Origin: Lederbergia panacisoli
GTDB taxonomy: Bacteria; Bacillota; Bacilli; Bacillales; Bacillaceae_C
DNA length: 64,000 nt
Assembly (NCBI RefSeq): GCF_024626525.1
Contig: NZ_JANJGU010000009.1
Coordinates: forward strand, 62,001-126,000
Direction: 5' to 3'
Positions 44,711-52,958 of the stretch are shown here, piece after piece. Both the position numbers and the translations under genes were made by a program. The notes below the pieces were generated by a model. It did not search any database and was not told the origin of the DNA. It was given only the letters and a program-made list of their open reading frames with translations. The stretch's first letter is position 1. Each line of letters opens with the position of its first letter.

Positions 44711-44737
44711 GTATAGCAAGTGCTATACAGATATAAT
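44711..44737 (+). promoter_or_regulatory. Palindromic operator-like site with a -10 box
   Basis: GTATAGCAAGTGCTATAC (44711-44728) has perfect eight-base arms around two bases. A consensus TATAAT stands at 44732-44737, so the palindrome covers the spacer and -35 region. It precedes the short broken frame at 44758. Confidence 0.4.
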
Positions 44738-44757
44738 AGGCTCCTAAGAAGGTGAGA

Positions 44758-44937
44758 ATGGTTCAAGTTGTTGGAGCGAAAATTAATGGACTTGATTATC
44801 AATCAATTCTACGAGTGATGAGGTTTTAACTGTCAAACATTCACGAAGACGACACCTTTTTAGATTGGATTGATATTGACAATTTCAACAAACTCTTTTT
44901 CACGACCATCGCAGTTGGGCGATTATTAAAGGATTAG
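44758..44937 (+). pseudogene. Short broken coding remnant
   Basis: ATG 44758 follows AAGGTGAG and gives 23 residues (MVQVVGAKINGLDYQSILRV...) up to TAA at 44827; the same frame continues without break for 35 more codons with protein-like composition (NIHEDDTFLDWIDIDNFNKL...) to TAG 44935. This looks like a gene end with one internal stop. I do not recognise the family. The rest of 44938-45059 shows nothing. Confidence 0.35.
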
Positions 44938-45059
44938 CAGAAGAAAATTAATATCCTATGAAGTATGTGCTTGATTTAGAAAGGTAATCGCCTTTTCTTT
45001 GTCTAAAGAATGGGAATAGTTGATTTAAATATGTATCAAATCACACGCTGAAGAGTAGG

Positions 45060-45450
45060 TCATACCTGATCTTTAGTTACCAGCAGTAATTCCTTTAATG
45101 TTTGGGAACCTTCTTTGTCTAATGTTCCTAAAGCATTTTTTTCTCTATCAATAATCGTTGCTGATGCATCGCCCACGTTAAACCATATGAAATATTCAAA
45201 TAATCTTTCAGGCATATTTTTATCAAACGCGAAGAATAACGTCGCTTTTACATCTTCTTTTCGAGTCATTTCCACCTTTACGTTCTGCTCCCAATCTATT
45301 TTTTTAAATACTTCTCTTAACGTTTTAATCTTATCTTTCTCTGCAATTATTATTTCGTTGTCACTATTTTCACCAGAGAAAATTTGAACATCCCGTAAGA
45401 GTTATTAAGAAAACGATAAATACTGACAAAATGAATATATTTTTTTTCAT
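45060..45450 (-). pseudogene. Small lipoprotein gene broken by a frameshift
   Basis: ATG 45450, behind GGGGGCAC, starts a signal peptide with lipobox (VFLITLTGCS) but the frame stops five codons later. Shifting by one base within the AAATTTT tract near 45377 opens the rest: SGENSDNEIIIAEKDKIKTL, then MTRKEDVKATLFFAFDKNMP and a C-terminal NALGTLDKEGSQTLKELLLV, to the stop at 45060, about 130 residues in all. Bacillus genomes have many small lipoproteins of this sort with unknown roles. Homopolymer slippage, real or a sequencing error, explains the break. Confidence 0.65.
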
Positions 45451-45614
45451 ATAAGTGCCCCCAATTAAATTACCAGTTTAATTCTATATTCGGCAATTAC
45501 ACTTTATCCCCTTTGTTTTATCGTGAAATGTTTAAATACCTATCCACTGAAACCTTTTTAAAATTTCATCGTATTAATATACAAAAAAACGGTTTGATGG
45601 AGAGGAGAACAGGT

Positions 45615-45818
45615 ATGTCTGGAAAAGGTTGTATAAAATGTGGAAGCAAGGATGCAGGAACAAAGGATGTTGCAATGACTGGAACGGGATTATCTAAAAT
45701 GTTTGATATTCAACACAACCAGTTCACAGTTGTATTCTGTAAAAAATGTGGCTATTCCGAGTTCTATAATAAGCAATCATCTACCGGATCAAACATCCTG
45801 GATTTATTCTTCGGTTAA
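45615..45818 (+). CDS. Zinc-ribbon protein, 67 residues
   Basis: Two CxxC knuckles, GCIKCGSKDAG near the N-terminus and VVFCKKCGYSEFYN near the C-terminus, form a zinc ribbon, and a Gly/Ser-rich tail ends in LDLFFG. ATG 45615 follows GAGGAGAACAGG; the frame runs further upstream to 45513 but without a start site or similarity. Proteins like this are widespread, uncharacterised, and usually predicted to bind nucleic acid or act as metal-dependent adaptors. Stand-alone gene ended by the hairpin at 45827. Confidence 0.82.
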   Translation: MSGKGCIKCGSKDAGTKDVAMTGTGLSKMFDIQHNQFTVVFCKKCGYSEFYNKQSSTGSNILDLFFG

Positions 45819-45826
45819 TTAACAAA

Positions 45827-45859
45827 AATTACGGGGCGTAACAACTACGCCCCGTAATT
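45827..45859. terminator. Bidirectional intrinsic terminator
   Basis: AATTACGGGGCGTA (45827-45840) and TACGCCCCGTAATT (45846-45859) pair perfectly over 14 bp. The T-run lies on the minus-strand side, so it mainly ends the hydantoinase operon. Confidence 0.88.
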
Positions 45860-47404
45860 CTATACAAGTAGTGGTCCCGCAGCTTTCACTCTTACAAGGA
45901 TTGCATTTCCTGGTAAGTAAGCGAGCGGAAAGTCCTCTAATTGGATAATGTCAATTTTGGCTGGGTTAGCCCCTGCTTCAATCGCAGTTTGAATGGCTTC
46001 AGTTTTTGCTTCTTCTAAAATTTCATGATGGCTGCGGTTTTCAAGTGTATAAATCCTTTCAACTGTTCCACTAATATCACCGAGCGCAGCGCCAATCGCA
46101 TTTGCGACACTTGCATGGCTAGGACGAATGACTCGACTAGCCCCTTTTAAGGACTCAGGCATGAGTGCTGCTCCGCCGCCAACTAACACAACAGGAAGAT
46201 CTTCGGCACTCGTTTTCATACGGTCAATTGCATGTTCAACCATTGTTACGAAATCAGGATAGATCTTATCACATGGAATGTCAGCAACGTGTGAAACATC
46301 TGTGTTTTCAATTTCCATGTAACCTGCCCCAATCGCGACATCGGTTGTCGTCAATTCATCTCCGCCAAACACAAGCGCTTTTTCAGTTAACTGATATCCA
46401 ACGCTCTCAGGTCCAATTTTCCACGAATCTCCTTCAAGATATACACGAGTTCCACCACCGAAACCGATGGAATAAATATCCGGCATGCGATAGTTCGTTC
46501 TAACGCCGCCCACTTCCACAGCTAATGATGTTTGACGTGGAAAGCTATTGGATAAAACACCGATATCCGTCGTTGTCCCACCGATATCCACAACAATCGC
46601 ATTCGGCTCTTGAGATAAGTGTGCTGCACCTCTTATCGAATTCGTAGGTCCACAGGCAATTGTGAAAATAGGGTATTTCTGGGCAAAATTATTTGTCATT
46701 AATGTACCGTCGTTTTGTCCGAGATAGATGCTCGCATTAACTCCTTCGTCGTTTAATGCACGCTCAAAACCTTTTGTTACATGGCTAATGGTAGACATTA
46801 AAGCGGCATTTAAAATCGTTGCATTTTCTCTTTCAATTAAGCCAATCGTACCAATTTCACTTGATAATGAAATGGGTGTACCAGGTAATTCTTTTCCCAA
46901 AAAGGCGGCAACTTCTTTCTCTTGATCTCCTAAAACGGGAGAAAATACACCGGAAACTGCAATGGAATCAACTTTTCCACGAAATTGTTCTGCAACTTGC
47001 TTCAATTCATCAAAGTCCAGCTGAGAGATTGGTGAACCGTTAAATTCATAACCTCCATGGACAAGCGCTGTTATGGCTTCAAGCTTCACAACTAAATCGT
47101 CCGGCCAGCCTAATAACGGGGGCACTGTTGATCCGGAAGGTAAACAAATCCGAACAATTCCAACTTTATTTAAGGCTTTTCTTTCCACAATTGCATTCGT
47201 ACAGTGAGTTGTTCCAAGAGTGGCTACTTTTATTTCAGCAGCATTGATTTTTGTTGATTCCATAAGTGTTTTGATCGTTTTCTGGATTCCAGTAAAAATA
47301 TCTTTTGTTGTCGCTGTTTTGGAACTTCCAAGTACTTTATTTTCGCTATTTAAAATTACACCATCTGTATTTGTTCCACCTACATCGATTCCGAGTCTAA
47401 TCAT
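45860..47404 (-). CDS. Hydantoinase/oxoprolinase (HyuA-type) family protein
   Basis: 514 residues. The ATP-binding ASKHA-like fold shows in LGIDVGGTNTDGVILNSENK at the start and IVVDIGGTTTDIGVLSN in the middle, with GFGGGTRVYLEGD and VLVGGGAALMPESLKG later. The family hydrolyses hydantoins, 5-oxoproline or carboxylates ketones with ATP; this is the shorter form of about 500 residues usually paired with a DUF917 protein. It is the last gene of a four-gene minus-strand operon and overlaps DUF917 by four bases. With the cytosine-permease-like transporter, a cyclic ureide or pyrimidine-derived ring is the likely substrate. Confidence 0.88.
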   Translation of the reverse strand: MIRLGIDVGGTNTDGVILNSENKVLGSSKTATTKDIFTGIQKTIKTLMESTKINAAEIKVATLGTTHCTNAIVERKALNKVGIVRICLPSGSTVPPLLGWPDDLVVKLEAITALVHGGYEFNGSPISQLDFDELKQVAEQFRGKVDSIAVSGVFSPVLGDQEKEVAAFLGKELPGTPISLSSEIGTIGLIERENATILNAALMSTISHVTKGFERALNDEGVNASIYLGQNDGTLMTNNFAQKYPIFTIACGPTNSIRGAAHLSQEPNAIVVDIGGTTTDIGVLSNSFPRQTSLAVEVGGVRTNYRMPDIYSIGFGGGTRVYLEGDSWKIGPESVGYQLTEKALVFGGDELTTTDVAIGAGYMEIENTDVSHVADIPCDKIYPDFVTMVEHAIDRMKTSAEDLPVVLVGGGAALMPESLKGASRVIRPSHASVANAIGAALGDISGTVERIYTLENRSHHEILEEAKTEAIQTAIEAGANPAKIDIIQLEDFPLAYLPGNAILVRVKAAGPLLV

Positions 47405-48495
47405 TTGGACGAATGCTCCTTTACTAACGTTTCTAGAGGAATATAATCGTATGGGTATTTGAAATAACGCGGCCCTGCAGTTTCAATCCCAATAGGAGTA
47501 CGCCATTTTTTATGAGCAGGGAAAGCAACAATGACCGCTCTAGCTCCATATTTTAATCCTTCTGTCGTAATCGGCATACCTGTCTCTTCATCCAATACAG
47601 CAATTAAATCTGGTGCCATCGCAATTGGTTTTCCGTCCACTTCTGCAAGCAGATGTTCGTTTTGGAAGAAGAGAGTGCATGATTGATTCGCATTTTCATC
47701 AATACCGTCAAAATGAGCTTCACCACGAGTAAAACCACCTTGGATTCCGCGCTGTATATGCATGGCCTTTCCCTTGAAAATCTTGTAACCACCAAGAATA
47801 TCCAACATCTGCACGATAGGGTGAACAGCTGCGTTTCGTTGCTCTTTCAATAGAGTTCCAATTTGTCTAGCTAAAGATAATGTTCCCGGAATGACGCTCT
47901 TTTTCGCTTGTTTTCCGGTAATCCCGTAGTCACAGACGATGGAGGATCCACCCATTGATATTGTTACATTCCGTGATAATTTTTCACTCCAGTGGCCATC
48001 TGCCGGTTCGATTGTTACGGTATTTCCTTGTTCGTCCGCAATTGTCACGAATTCGGGCTTCAATCCATCTAAATGAAATGTGACCATTTGTGCTTCTGGA
48101 AAAGCTCGTCCCATAGCATCCCCGTCTAAAATCGGAATTTTATTCATTGCTGCAACGGCAACAGGGATAAGGGAATTCACTCCTCCTATTTCAATCGGCA
48201 TCACAACATCCGTTTTCTTTCCTGTTACTTTTTCAAAAGCTTTTAAAGGAGCTGCCAATTGTTCAAATGAAGGGATTTTTTCAACTAAAACGCTTGGTGA
48301 ACCCATGCCTGATGCCGGAAGCACCCATTGGTCATCCTTTAATTCATCTATGGAAATAACTTGAACAGGGCCATATTTTTTTATAGCTGAAAGAGCCATC
48401 ATTTTTCCTATATAAGGATCTCCGCCGCCGCCAGTTCCAAGAACCGCGGCGCCAATAGCAATATTCTCGATATCTTCTTCATTTAGCCATTTCAT
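47401..48495 (-). CDS. DUF917 family protein (hydantoinase partner)
   Basis: 364 residues. DIENIAIGAAVLGTGGGGDP at the N-terminus, ASGMGSPSVLVEKIPSFEQL, DGDAMGRAFPEAQMVTFHLD in the middle and YGARAVIVAFPAHKKWRTPI near the end are the conserved DUF917 blocks. DUF917 proteins nearly always accompany HyuA-type proteins and have been proposed to be part of the same hydrolase; biochemical proof is thin. ATG 48495 lies behind AGGAGCGATC. It overlaps the HyuA-type gene by four bases and follows the permease by one base, so stoichiometric synthesis is likely. Confidence 0.88.
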   Translation of the reverse strand: MKWLNEEDIENIAIGAAVLGTGGGGDPYIGKMMALSAIKKYGPVQVISIDELKDDQWVLPASGMGSPSVLVEKIPSFEQLAAPLKAFEKVTGKKTDVVMPIEIGGVNSLIPVAVAAMNKIPILDGDAMGRAFPEAQMVTFHLDGLKPEFVTIADEQGNTVTIEPADGHWSEKLSRNVTISMGGSSIVCDYGITGKQAKKSVIPGTLSLARQIGTLLKEQRNAAVHPIVQMLDILGGYKIFKGKAMHIQRGIQGGFTRGEAHFDGIDENANQSCTLFFQNEHLLAEVDGKPIAMAPDLIAVLDEETGMPITTEGLKYGARAVIVAFPAHKKWRTPIGIETAGPRYFKYPYDYIPLETLVKEHSSK

Positions 48496-48496
48496 G

Positions 48497-49774
48497 TTAG
48501 ATCGCTCCTTTTTGACCTCGTTGTTTAAAGATAAGTAGGAAAGCCGCTTGGAAAATAAATGCGATCACAAAGCTGTCCAAAGATGGGATCGTTGTAATTG
48601 TGAAAAGCTCCAATCCAATTGGACGCTCTGTAGTAAACCAGCTGATTAATGTTCCAAGAGCCCATGCTGTTAAAGGCAGGAATTTAAATGCTTTATCGTT
48701 TAATGTGTCAAAAAGCTTTGCTCCGCCGATATAGTAATACGCTGTATATACTCCGCCTATTGGAGCAATGAACAATGTCATGATGCTTAAGAAATTAATA
48801 AAATAATCATAAATTCCAAGTACTGCGAGCAAGGTTCCAATGATTCCAGCAATTAAGGTAAGAACCGCTTTGTTCGTACGAGTAAAAATAACAGAAAGAC
48901 TTAATCCGGATGAATAGGCATTGCTTGTATTCGTGGTCCATTGGGCAAGTATAAGCACCAATATTCCTGGAATTCCTAAACCAACTGTAATCATGATCGT
49001 TGTTAAACTGCTTTCATCCATTATTCTTGATAAAATCATCGCTACAACAATCATGAAGCTATTCCCGAAGAAGAAGCCAAAGAAGGATGCTAAAACGGCA
49101 TCTTTTCTCGTTTTTGCCCATCTTGATACGTCGGGTGAAATGACGGCTCCTGTTACAAAAATACTTATAACGAGAGAAATCGCCATACCGAATGAAAATA
49201 CATTTTCAACAGGAGCTTTAAGCTCACTAAGACCAAATTGCTTTATAGCTAAAATAACAGCTAAAATGACAAGAATTAATAATAAAGGTACAGACCAAGA
49301 ACTAAGTTTCTCAATAGCACGGTAACCAAAAATTGCAGTCGTCATCATTAAGATTCCGCCAATCCCAGCAAGTAGTGGCATTGGAAGCTCTAGACCCATT
49401 GCTCCTTTAATGGCTGCAAATGCATTCTCAGCGAAAAACCCAGTTTGTACGCCGAACCAGCCAAGCAGGGAAATGGCAATAAATAAGGAGACGAATTTGG
49501 CTCCAGATATACCAAAAGTAAACCTTGATATCATTGACGTGGAAAGTCCAGTTACTGCCCCTATATAAGCACAAAATGCAGCAAGCACCCCTAAAATAGC
49601 CGAACCGATAATGACAGAAAGCAATGCGTCATTAAAGTTCATTCCTTTGCCAAGCTCTGCTCCAAAAAGCATGGCAGATAAGTCAATACCAACTGCAATC
49701 CAGACGAGACTAATGGATAACCATTTTTTTCTTTCACTCTCTGGCACTGCTTCTCTAGCGTAATCATTTTGCAT
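48497..49774 (-). CDS. NCS1/CodB-type cytosine-purine permease
   Basis: 425 residues, about 12 membrane spans: WLSISLVWIAVGIDLSAMLF first, then the characteristic ISRFTFGISGAKFVSLFIAI and LLGWFGVQTGFFAENAF. NCS1 transporters import nucleobases, hydantoins, allantoin or related rings by proton or sodium symport. Its place in front of DUF917 and HyuA-type genes suggests uptake of the ring compound they open. ATG 49774 lies within the end of the regulator gene (11-base overlap). Confidence 0.88.
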   Translation of the reverse strand: MQNDYAREAVPESERKKWLSISLVWIAVGIDLSAMLFGAELGKGMNFNDALLSVIIGSAILGVLAAFCAYIGAVTGLSTSMISRFTFGISGAKFVSLFIAISLLGWFGVQTGFFAENAFAAIKGAMGLELPMPLLAGIGGILMMTTAIFGYRAIEKLSSWSVPLLLILVILAVILAIKQFGLSELKAPVENVFSFGMAISLVISIFVTGAVISPDVSRWAKTRKDAVLASFFGFFFGNSFMIVVAMILSRIMDESSLTTIMITVGLGIPGILVLILAQWTTNTSNAYSSGLSLSVIFTRTNKAVLTLIAGIIGTLLAVLGIYDYFINFLSIMTLFIAPIGGVYTAYYYIGGAKLFDTLNDKAFKFLPLTAWALGTLISWFTTERPIGLELFTITTIPSLDSFVIAFIFQAAFLLIFKQRGQKGAI

Positions 49775-50351
49775 GATTATTTCCCCCTAATAAAATGTCT
49801 AAGATGTGTAAAGCTTGTTCGATTTGTTCTGATAAATCATCGTCATCATATAAATTAATTTCCCAAAAGATTCCGTCTAACAATAAGATGAATTGTCGAG
49901 TTAGGTTAACTGTCTCTTCATCAGATTTTTCAGGATAGTCGCGTTTGATTAGGTGATGTAAGGAATCAATCATCCACTTGTCAAACTTACTCATATGATC
50001 ATGAAGGAACTTCTTAATTTCTGCTGGTGGAGACGTGATAAGGGATATATAGGCATTCGTTTCACCCATATTGTTTATATGGTACTTGACTGTCCCTTTC
50101 ATTAAAGCTGCGAAAATATCTAAGATTGGTTTTTCGCGGACTTCCTCTAGTATGGTTTGCATGCGTTCGAAGTGATTTTCCAATAATTTTTGAAACGCAG
50201 CGACGAATAAAGCTTCTTTATTTTTATAAAAAAAATAAATGGAGGCAGGTTTAATTCCAACCTCTTTCGCGATTTTTTGCATCGTTGCACCATGATAATT
50301 ATGAAGAGAATACTGATGAATCGCCGCTTCCAAAATTTTGTCTTTAGTCAA
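49764..50351 (-). CDS. TetR/AcrR-family transcriptional regulator
   Basis: 195 residues. N-terminal helix-turn-helix: KILEAAIHQYSLHNYHGATM, then QKIAKEVGIKPASIYFFYKN, the standard TetR DNA-binding block. The C-terminal ligand domain is helical and unremarkable. I use TTG 50351 (MTKDKILEAA), eight bases after AGGTGG; the GTG at 50363 overlaps both that site and the palindrome at 50362-50379. It heads the permease/DUF917/HyuA operon and very probably represses it, released by the transported compound or a breakdown product. Confidence 0.88.
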   Translation of the reverse strand: MTKDKILEAAIHQYSLHNYHGATMQKIAKEVGIKPASIYFFYKNKEALFVAAFQKLLENHFERMQTILEEVREKPILDIFAALMKGTVKYHINNMGETNAYISLITSPPAEIKKFLHDHMSKFDKWMIDSLHHLIKRDYPEKSDEETVNLTRQFILLLDGIFWEINLYDDDDLSEQIEQALHILDILLGGNNHAK

Positions 50352-50361
50352 AATATTCACC

Positions 50362-50379
50362 ACCTAATGATCATTAGGT
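50362..50379. promoter_or_regulatory. TetR-type operator, perfect 18-bp palindrome
   Basis: ACCTAATGATCATTAGGT is fully symmetrical and overlaps the ribosome binding site of the tetR gene. The TAATGATCATTA core is of the kind bound by TetR-family repressors. Expected effect: autorepression of the whole operon. Confidence 0.7.
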
Positions 50380-50536
50380 AAATAATAAAACATGTTTTTA
50401 TCTAAATCAAGTACATTTTTATTCACAAAAAAGTATATTTATAATTCCGAAGTTGCCTTTTCCTTTATGCGATTGCGATAAAGCGCATACATGATGTATG
50501 ATTTTGGTAAAGAGATTAGGTGGGAGATGGTAGTAC

Positions 50537-51439
50537 GTGCATGTTGTCATTGCAGGAGGAAGTGGCTTTGTTGGTAAAGCACTGCAAGAAAGACTTTTAC
50601 AGAACGGGCATGAGATTACGATACTTACGAGAAACAGAGGAAAGGTTGCTGATTCAAATCGCTTACGAGCGGTAGAATGGTTAAATTCAAATAGCGAGCC
50701 TGAAAAATACCTTAGTAGTGTCGATGCGATCATAAACCTAGCGGGTGAATCGATTAATGGCTTTAGATGGACGGTGGCAAAAAAGAAGCAAATAATTGAA
50801 AGTCGTATCCGTGCGACCCGAGAAATCGTTAGACTCATAGAAAAATTGGATCCGAAACCAAAGGTGCTCGTAAACGGATCTGCGGTTGGCTATTATGGGA
50901 TATCAGATGTGGAAACTTTTACAGAGGAATCGAAGCCTCACGCTAGCGACTTTTTAGCAAGTGTCGTAAGAAAGTGGGAAGCAGAAGCTGTACAGGCAGA
51001 AAAGCATGGGGTTCGTACTGTTTTTGCTCGGTTAGGCGTCGTCCTTGGCAAGGAAGGAGCACTTCCACTCATGGCACTCCCTTATAAAATGGGATTTGGT
51101 GGTCGTGTTGGATCGGGTAATCAATGGGTGCCTTGGATCCATCAAGCAGATGCAGCGGGATTACTACTTTTAGCTGTTGAAAATGAATCTATTACAGGTC
51201 CCTTAAATGTTACGGCACCTAATCTAGAAAAAAATAATGAATTCGGTAAAACGATTGGCAAGGTTCTCCATCGGCCGCATTGGATGCCTGTTCCTAGTTT
51301 TGCAATGAAGGCGATGCTCGGTGAAATGAGTGAGATGCTGTTGCGTGGGCAGTGTGCCATACCGCAAAAGGCCGAGCAGAATGGTTATCACTTTCAATAT
51401 CCTAATTTGGAACAAGCATTGGAAAATATTTTACGATAA
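50537..51439 (+). CDS. TIGR01777-family SDR oxidoreductase (YfcH-like)
   Basis: 300 residues. N-terminal VVIAGGSGFVGKALQERLLQ binds NAD(P). INLAGESINGFRWTVAKKKQ, VNGSAVGYYGISDVETFTEE and GFGGRVGSGNQWVPWIHQAD are the family signatures, and a C-terminal DUF1731-like tail (LHRPHWMPVPSFAMKAMLGE) completes it. This epimerase-like family is universal but uncharacterised. GTG 50537 follows AGGTGGGAG. It is a single gene between the divergent tetR operon and the thiamine riboswitch. Confidence 0.9.
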   Translation: MHVVIAGGSGFVGKALQERLLQNGHEITILTRNRGKVADSNRLRAVEWLNSNSEPEKYLSSVDAIINLAGESINGFRWTVAKKKQIIESRIRATREIVRLIEKLDPKPKVLVNGSAVGYYGISDVETFTEESKPHASDFLASVVRKWEAEAVQAEKHGVRTVFARLGVVLGKEGALPLMALPYKMGFGGRVGSGNQWVPWIHQADAAGLLLLAVENESITGPLNVTAPNLEKNNEFGKTIGKVLHRPHWMPVPSFAMKAMLGEMSEMLLRGQCAIPQKAEQNGYHFQYPNLEQALENILR

Positions 51440-51481
51440 TCCTTAACTTTGATATACTAGTAACGAAAATCATATGGAATG

Positions 51482-51568
51482 TGGGGGGACCGGTGTGGCC
51501 GGTTGAGAGTGCATCCAATAGATGCTGACCCTTAGAACCTGCTCTGGCTCATACCAGCGAAGGGAACA
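51482..51568 (+). ncRNA. TPP (THI-box) riboswitch
   Basis: Conserved elements in order: GGGGGACC near the 5' end, GGTTGAGAGT (J3/2), CTGACCCTTAGAACCTG and CTCATACCAGCGAAGGGAA (the pyrophosphate helix side). Spacing is that of the THI-box. It sits upstream of a thiamine-precursor ABC importer and so should shut the operon when thiamine pyrophosphate is plentiful. Confidence 0.93.
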
Positions 51569-51600
51569 TAAATTCATTCATACATAATGAATGTTCTTTT

Positions 51601-51635
51601 AGATGTCGGGGTTCTGAACTCGGGCATCTTTTTCG
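51601..51635 (+). terminator. Riboswitch-controlled intrinsic terminator
   Basis: AGATGTC and GGGCATCT pair (one wobble) around an inner GTTC/GAAC stem, followed by TTTTT. The preceding stretch 51566-51598, with GAACAT and ATGTTC ends, can form a competing hairpin, so this is the expression platform. Confidence 0.75.
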
Positions 51636-51674
51636 TTTATAAGGTTCACTTTCCGAATGGGAGGGAAAAGTAGA

Positions 51675-52655
51675 ATGAAAAAATGGTTGACTAGTTTACT
51701 TGTGTTAATTTTGCTCACCGGTTGTGGTGGGGGCGCGAAAAAGGAAGACAGTGCTGGCTTGAAAAAGGTATCGGTCGTGTTGGACTGGACTCCGAACACA
51801 AACCATACGGGCTTATATGTGGCAAAGGAAAAAGGCTATTTTAAAGATGAAGGCTTGGATGTCGATATTATCATGCCCGGAGAAGCAGGTGCTGACAATC
51901 TTGTCGCCTCCGGAAAATCTGAATTTGGAATAAGCTATCAAGAAAGCATTACAGAAGCACGTGTACAAGATGTTCCAATCGTATCAATCGGAGCGATAAT
52001 CCAGCACAATACATCTGGATTTGCTTCTCCAATCGAGAAGAATATTACTTCCCCAAAAGATTTTGAAGGGAAAACATACGGTGGTTGGGGAGCTCCACTT
52101 GAACAGGCCGTGCTCGCATCGCTTATGGACGTAGAAAATGCCGATATTAATAAGATGGAAATTGTGAATATGGGGGAAACGGACTTTTTTACAGCTGTAA
52201 AACGTGATATTGATTTTGCGTGGATTTATTATGCATGGACTGGTGTTGAGGCCGAACTCCGTGGTGAAAAAATCAATATGATTTATTTGACAGATTACTC
52301 GGACAAACTGGATTATTATACACCGGTTATTTCTACGAATGAAAATATGATAGAAAATGATCCTGAGACAGTGAAAGCTTTTATGGCTGCTGTATCGGAA
52401 GGTTATGAGTTTGCAATAGATAGTCCGGACGAAGCTGCTGATATTTTAATAAAAGCTGTACCCGATCTTGATCCCGAACTTGTGAAGAAAAGTCAGGACT
52501 GGTTGGCTAATAAGTATCAAGACGATGCACCGCGTTGGGGTGAGCAGAGATCAGAAGTATGGAAAAATTATATGGACTGGATGCTAGAAAAGGATCTGCT
52601 CGAAAAAGAAATTGATGTAGAAAAAGCATTTACGAATGAATTTTTACCTAAATAG
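51675..52655 (+). CDS. thiY: ThiY-type pyrimidine/thiamine-precursor binding lipoprotein
   Basis: 326 residues. Lipoprotein signal (VLILLTGCGGG), then the NMT1/THI5-like domain: VSVVLDWTPNTNHTGLYVAK, VASGKSEFGISYQESITEAR and FAWIYYAWTGVEAELRGEKI. ThiY binds N-formyl-4-amino-5-aminomethyl-2-methylpyrimidine, a thiamine salvage product, and hands it to ThiX/ThiZ. ATG 51675 is used because GGGAGGG is ten bases before it; ATG 51657 precedes that site. First gene after the TPP riboswitch. Confidence 0.9.
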   Translation: MKKWLTSLLVLILLTGCGGGAKKEDSAGLKKVSVVLDWTPNTNHTGLYVAKEKGYFKDEGLDVDIIMPGEAGADNLVASGKSEFGISYQESITEARVQDVPIVSIGAIIQHNTSGFASPIEKNITSPKDFEGKTYGGWGAPLEQAVLASLMDVENADINKMEIVNMGETDFFTAVKRDIDFAWIYYAWTGVEAELRGEKINMIYLTDYSDKLDYYTPVISTNENMIENDPETVKAFMAAVSEGYEFAIDSPDEAADILIKAVPDLDPELVKKSQDWLANKYQDDAPRWGEQRSEVWKNYMDWMLEKDLLEKEIDVEKAFTNEFLPK

Positions 52656-52667
52656 GAGGTAGTATAA

Positions 52668-52958
52668 ATGGCAAACTCGCTGATTAGCATACAAATCATT
52701 CCCAAAACAAAAAATGGTGAAAGTGTCATTCCGTATGTGGATGAAGCAATTAAGATCATTGACGAATCAGGTGTAAAATACGAGGTTCATCCACTGGAGA
52801 CCACGATGGAAGGCGAATTGACTGAGTTGATGAGCATTATAGAGAAAATGAATGAACGAATGATTGAAATCGGCAGCAGCAATGTTCTAAACCAAGTGAA
52901 AATATTATACCAGCCATCCGGAATTACGATGGATCAGTTGACTGAGAAGTATAGCTGA
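52668..52958 (+). CDS. Thiamine-binding protein (YkoF/MTH1187 family)
   Basis: 96 residues: SLISIQIIPKTKNGESVIPY, then IDESGVKYEVHPLETTMEGE and ELMSIIEKMNERM, the DUF77 fold. Family members bind thiamine or its pyrimidine half, and in B. subtilis YkoF goes with a thiamine-related ABC importer. Here it stands between the binding lipoprotein and permease, so it may buffer the ligand inside the cell or gate transport. ATG 52668 follows AGGAGGTAG. The stop and the next start share a base (TGATG). Confidence 0.88.
   Translation: MANSLISIQIIPKTKNGESVIPYVDEAIKIIDESGVKYEVHPLETTMEGELTELMSIIEKMNERMIEIGSSNVLNQVKILYQPSGITMDQLTEKYS

Noticed and set aside
48921-49325. 134-codon plus-strand frame within the NCS1 permease
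   Set aside because: Antisense shadow of a membrane protein gene; hydrophobic codons read backwards commonly stay open.
50419-50838. 139-codon minus-strand frame upstream of the TIGR01777 gene
   Set aside because: Runs opposite the SDR N-terminus and the divergent promoter; no ribosome binding site.
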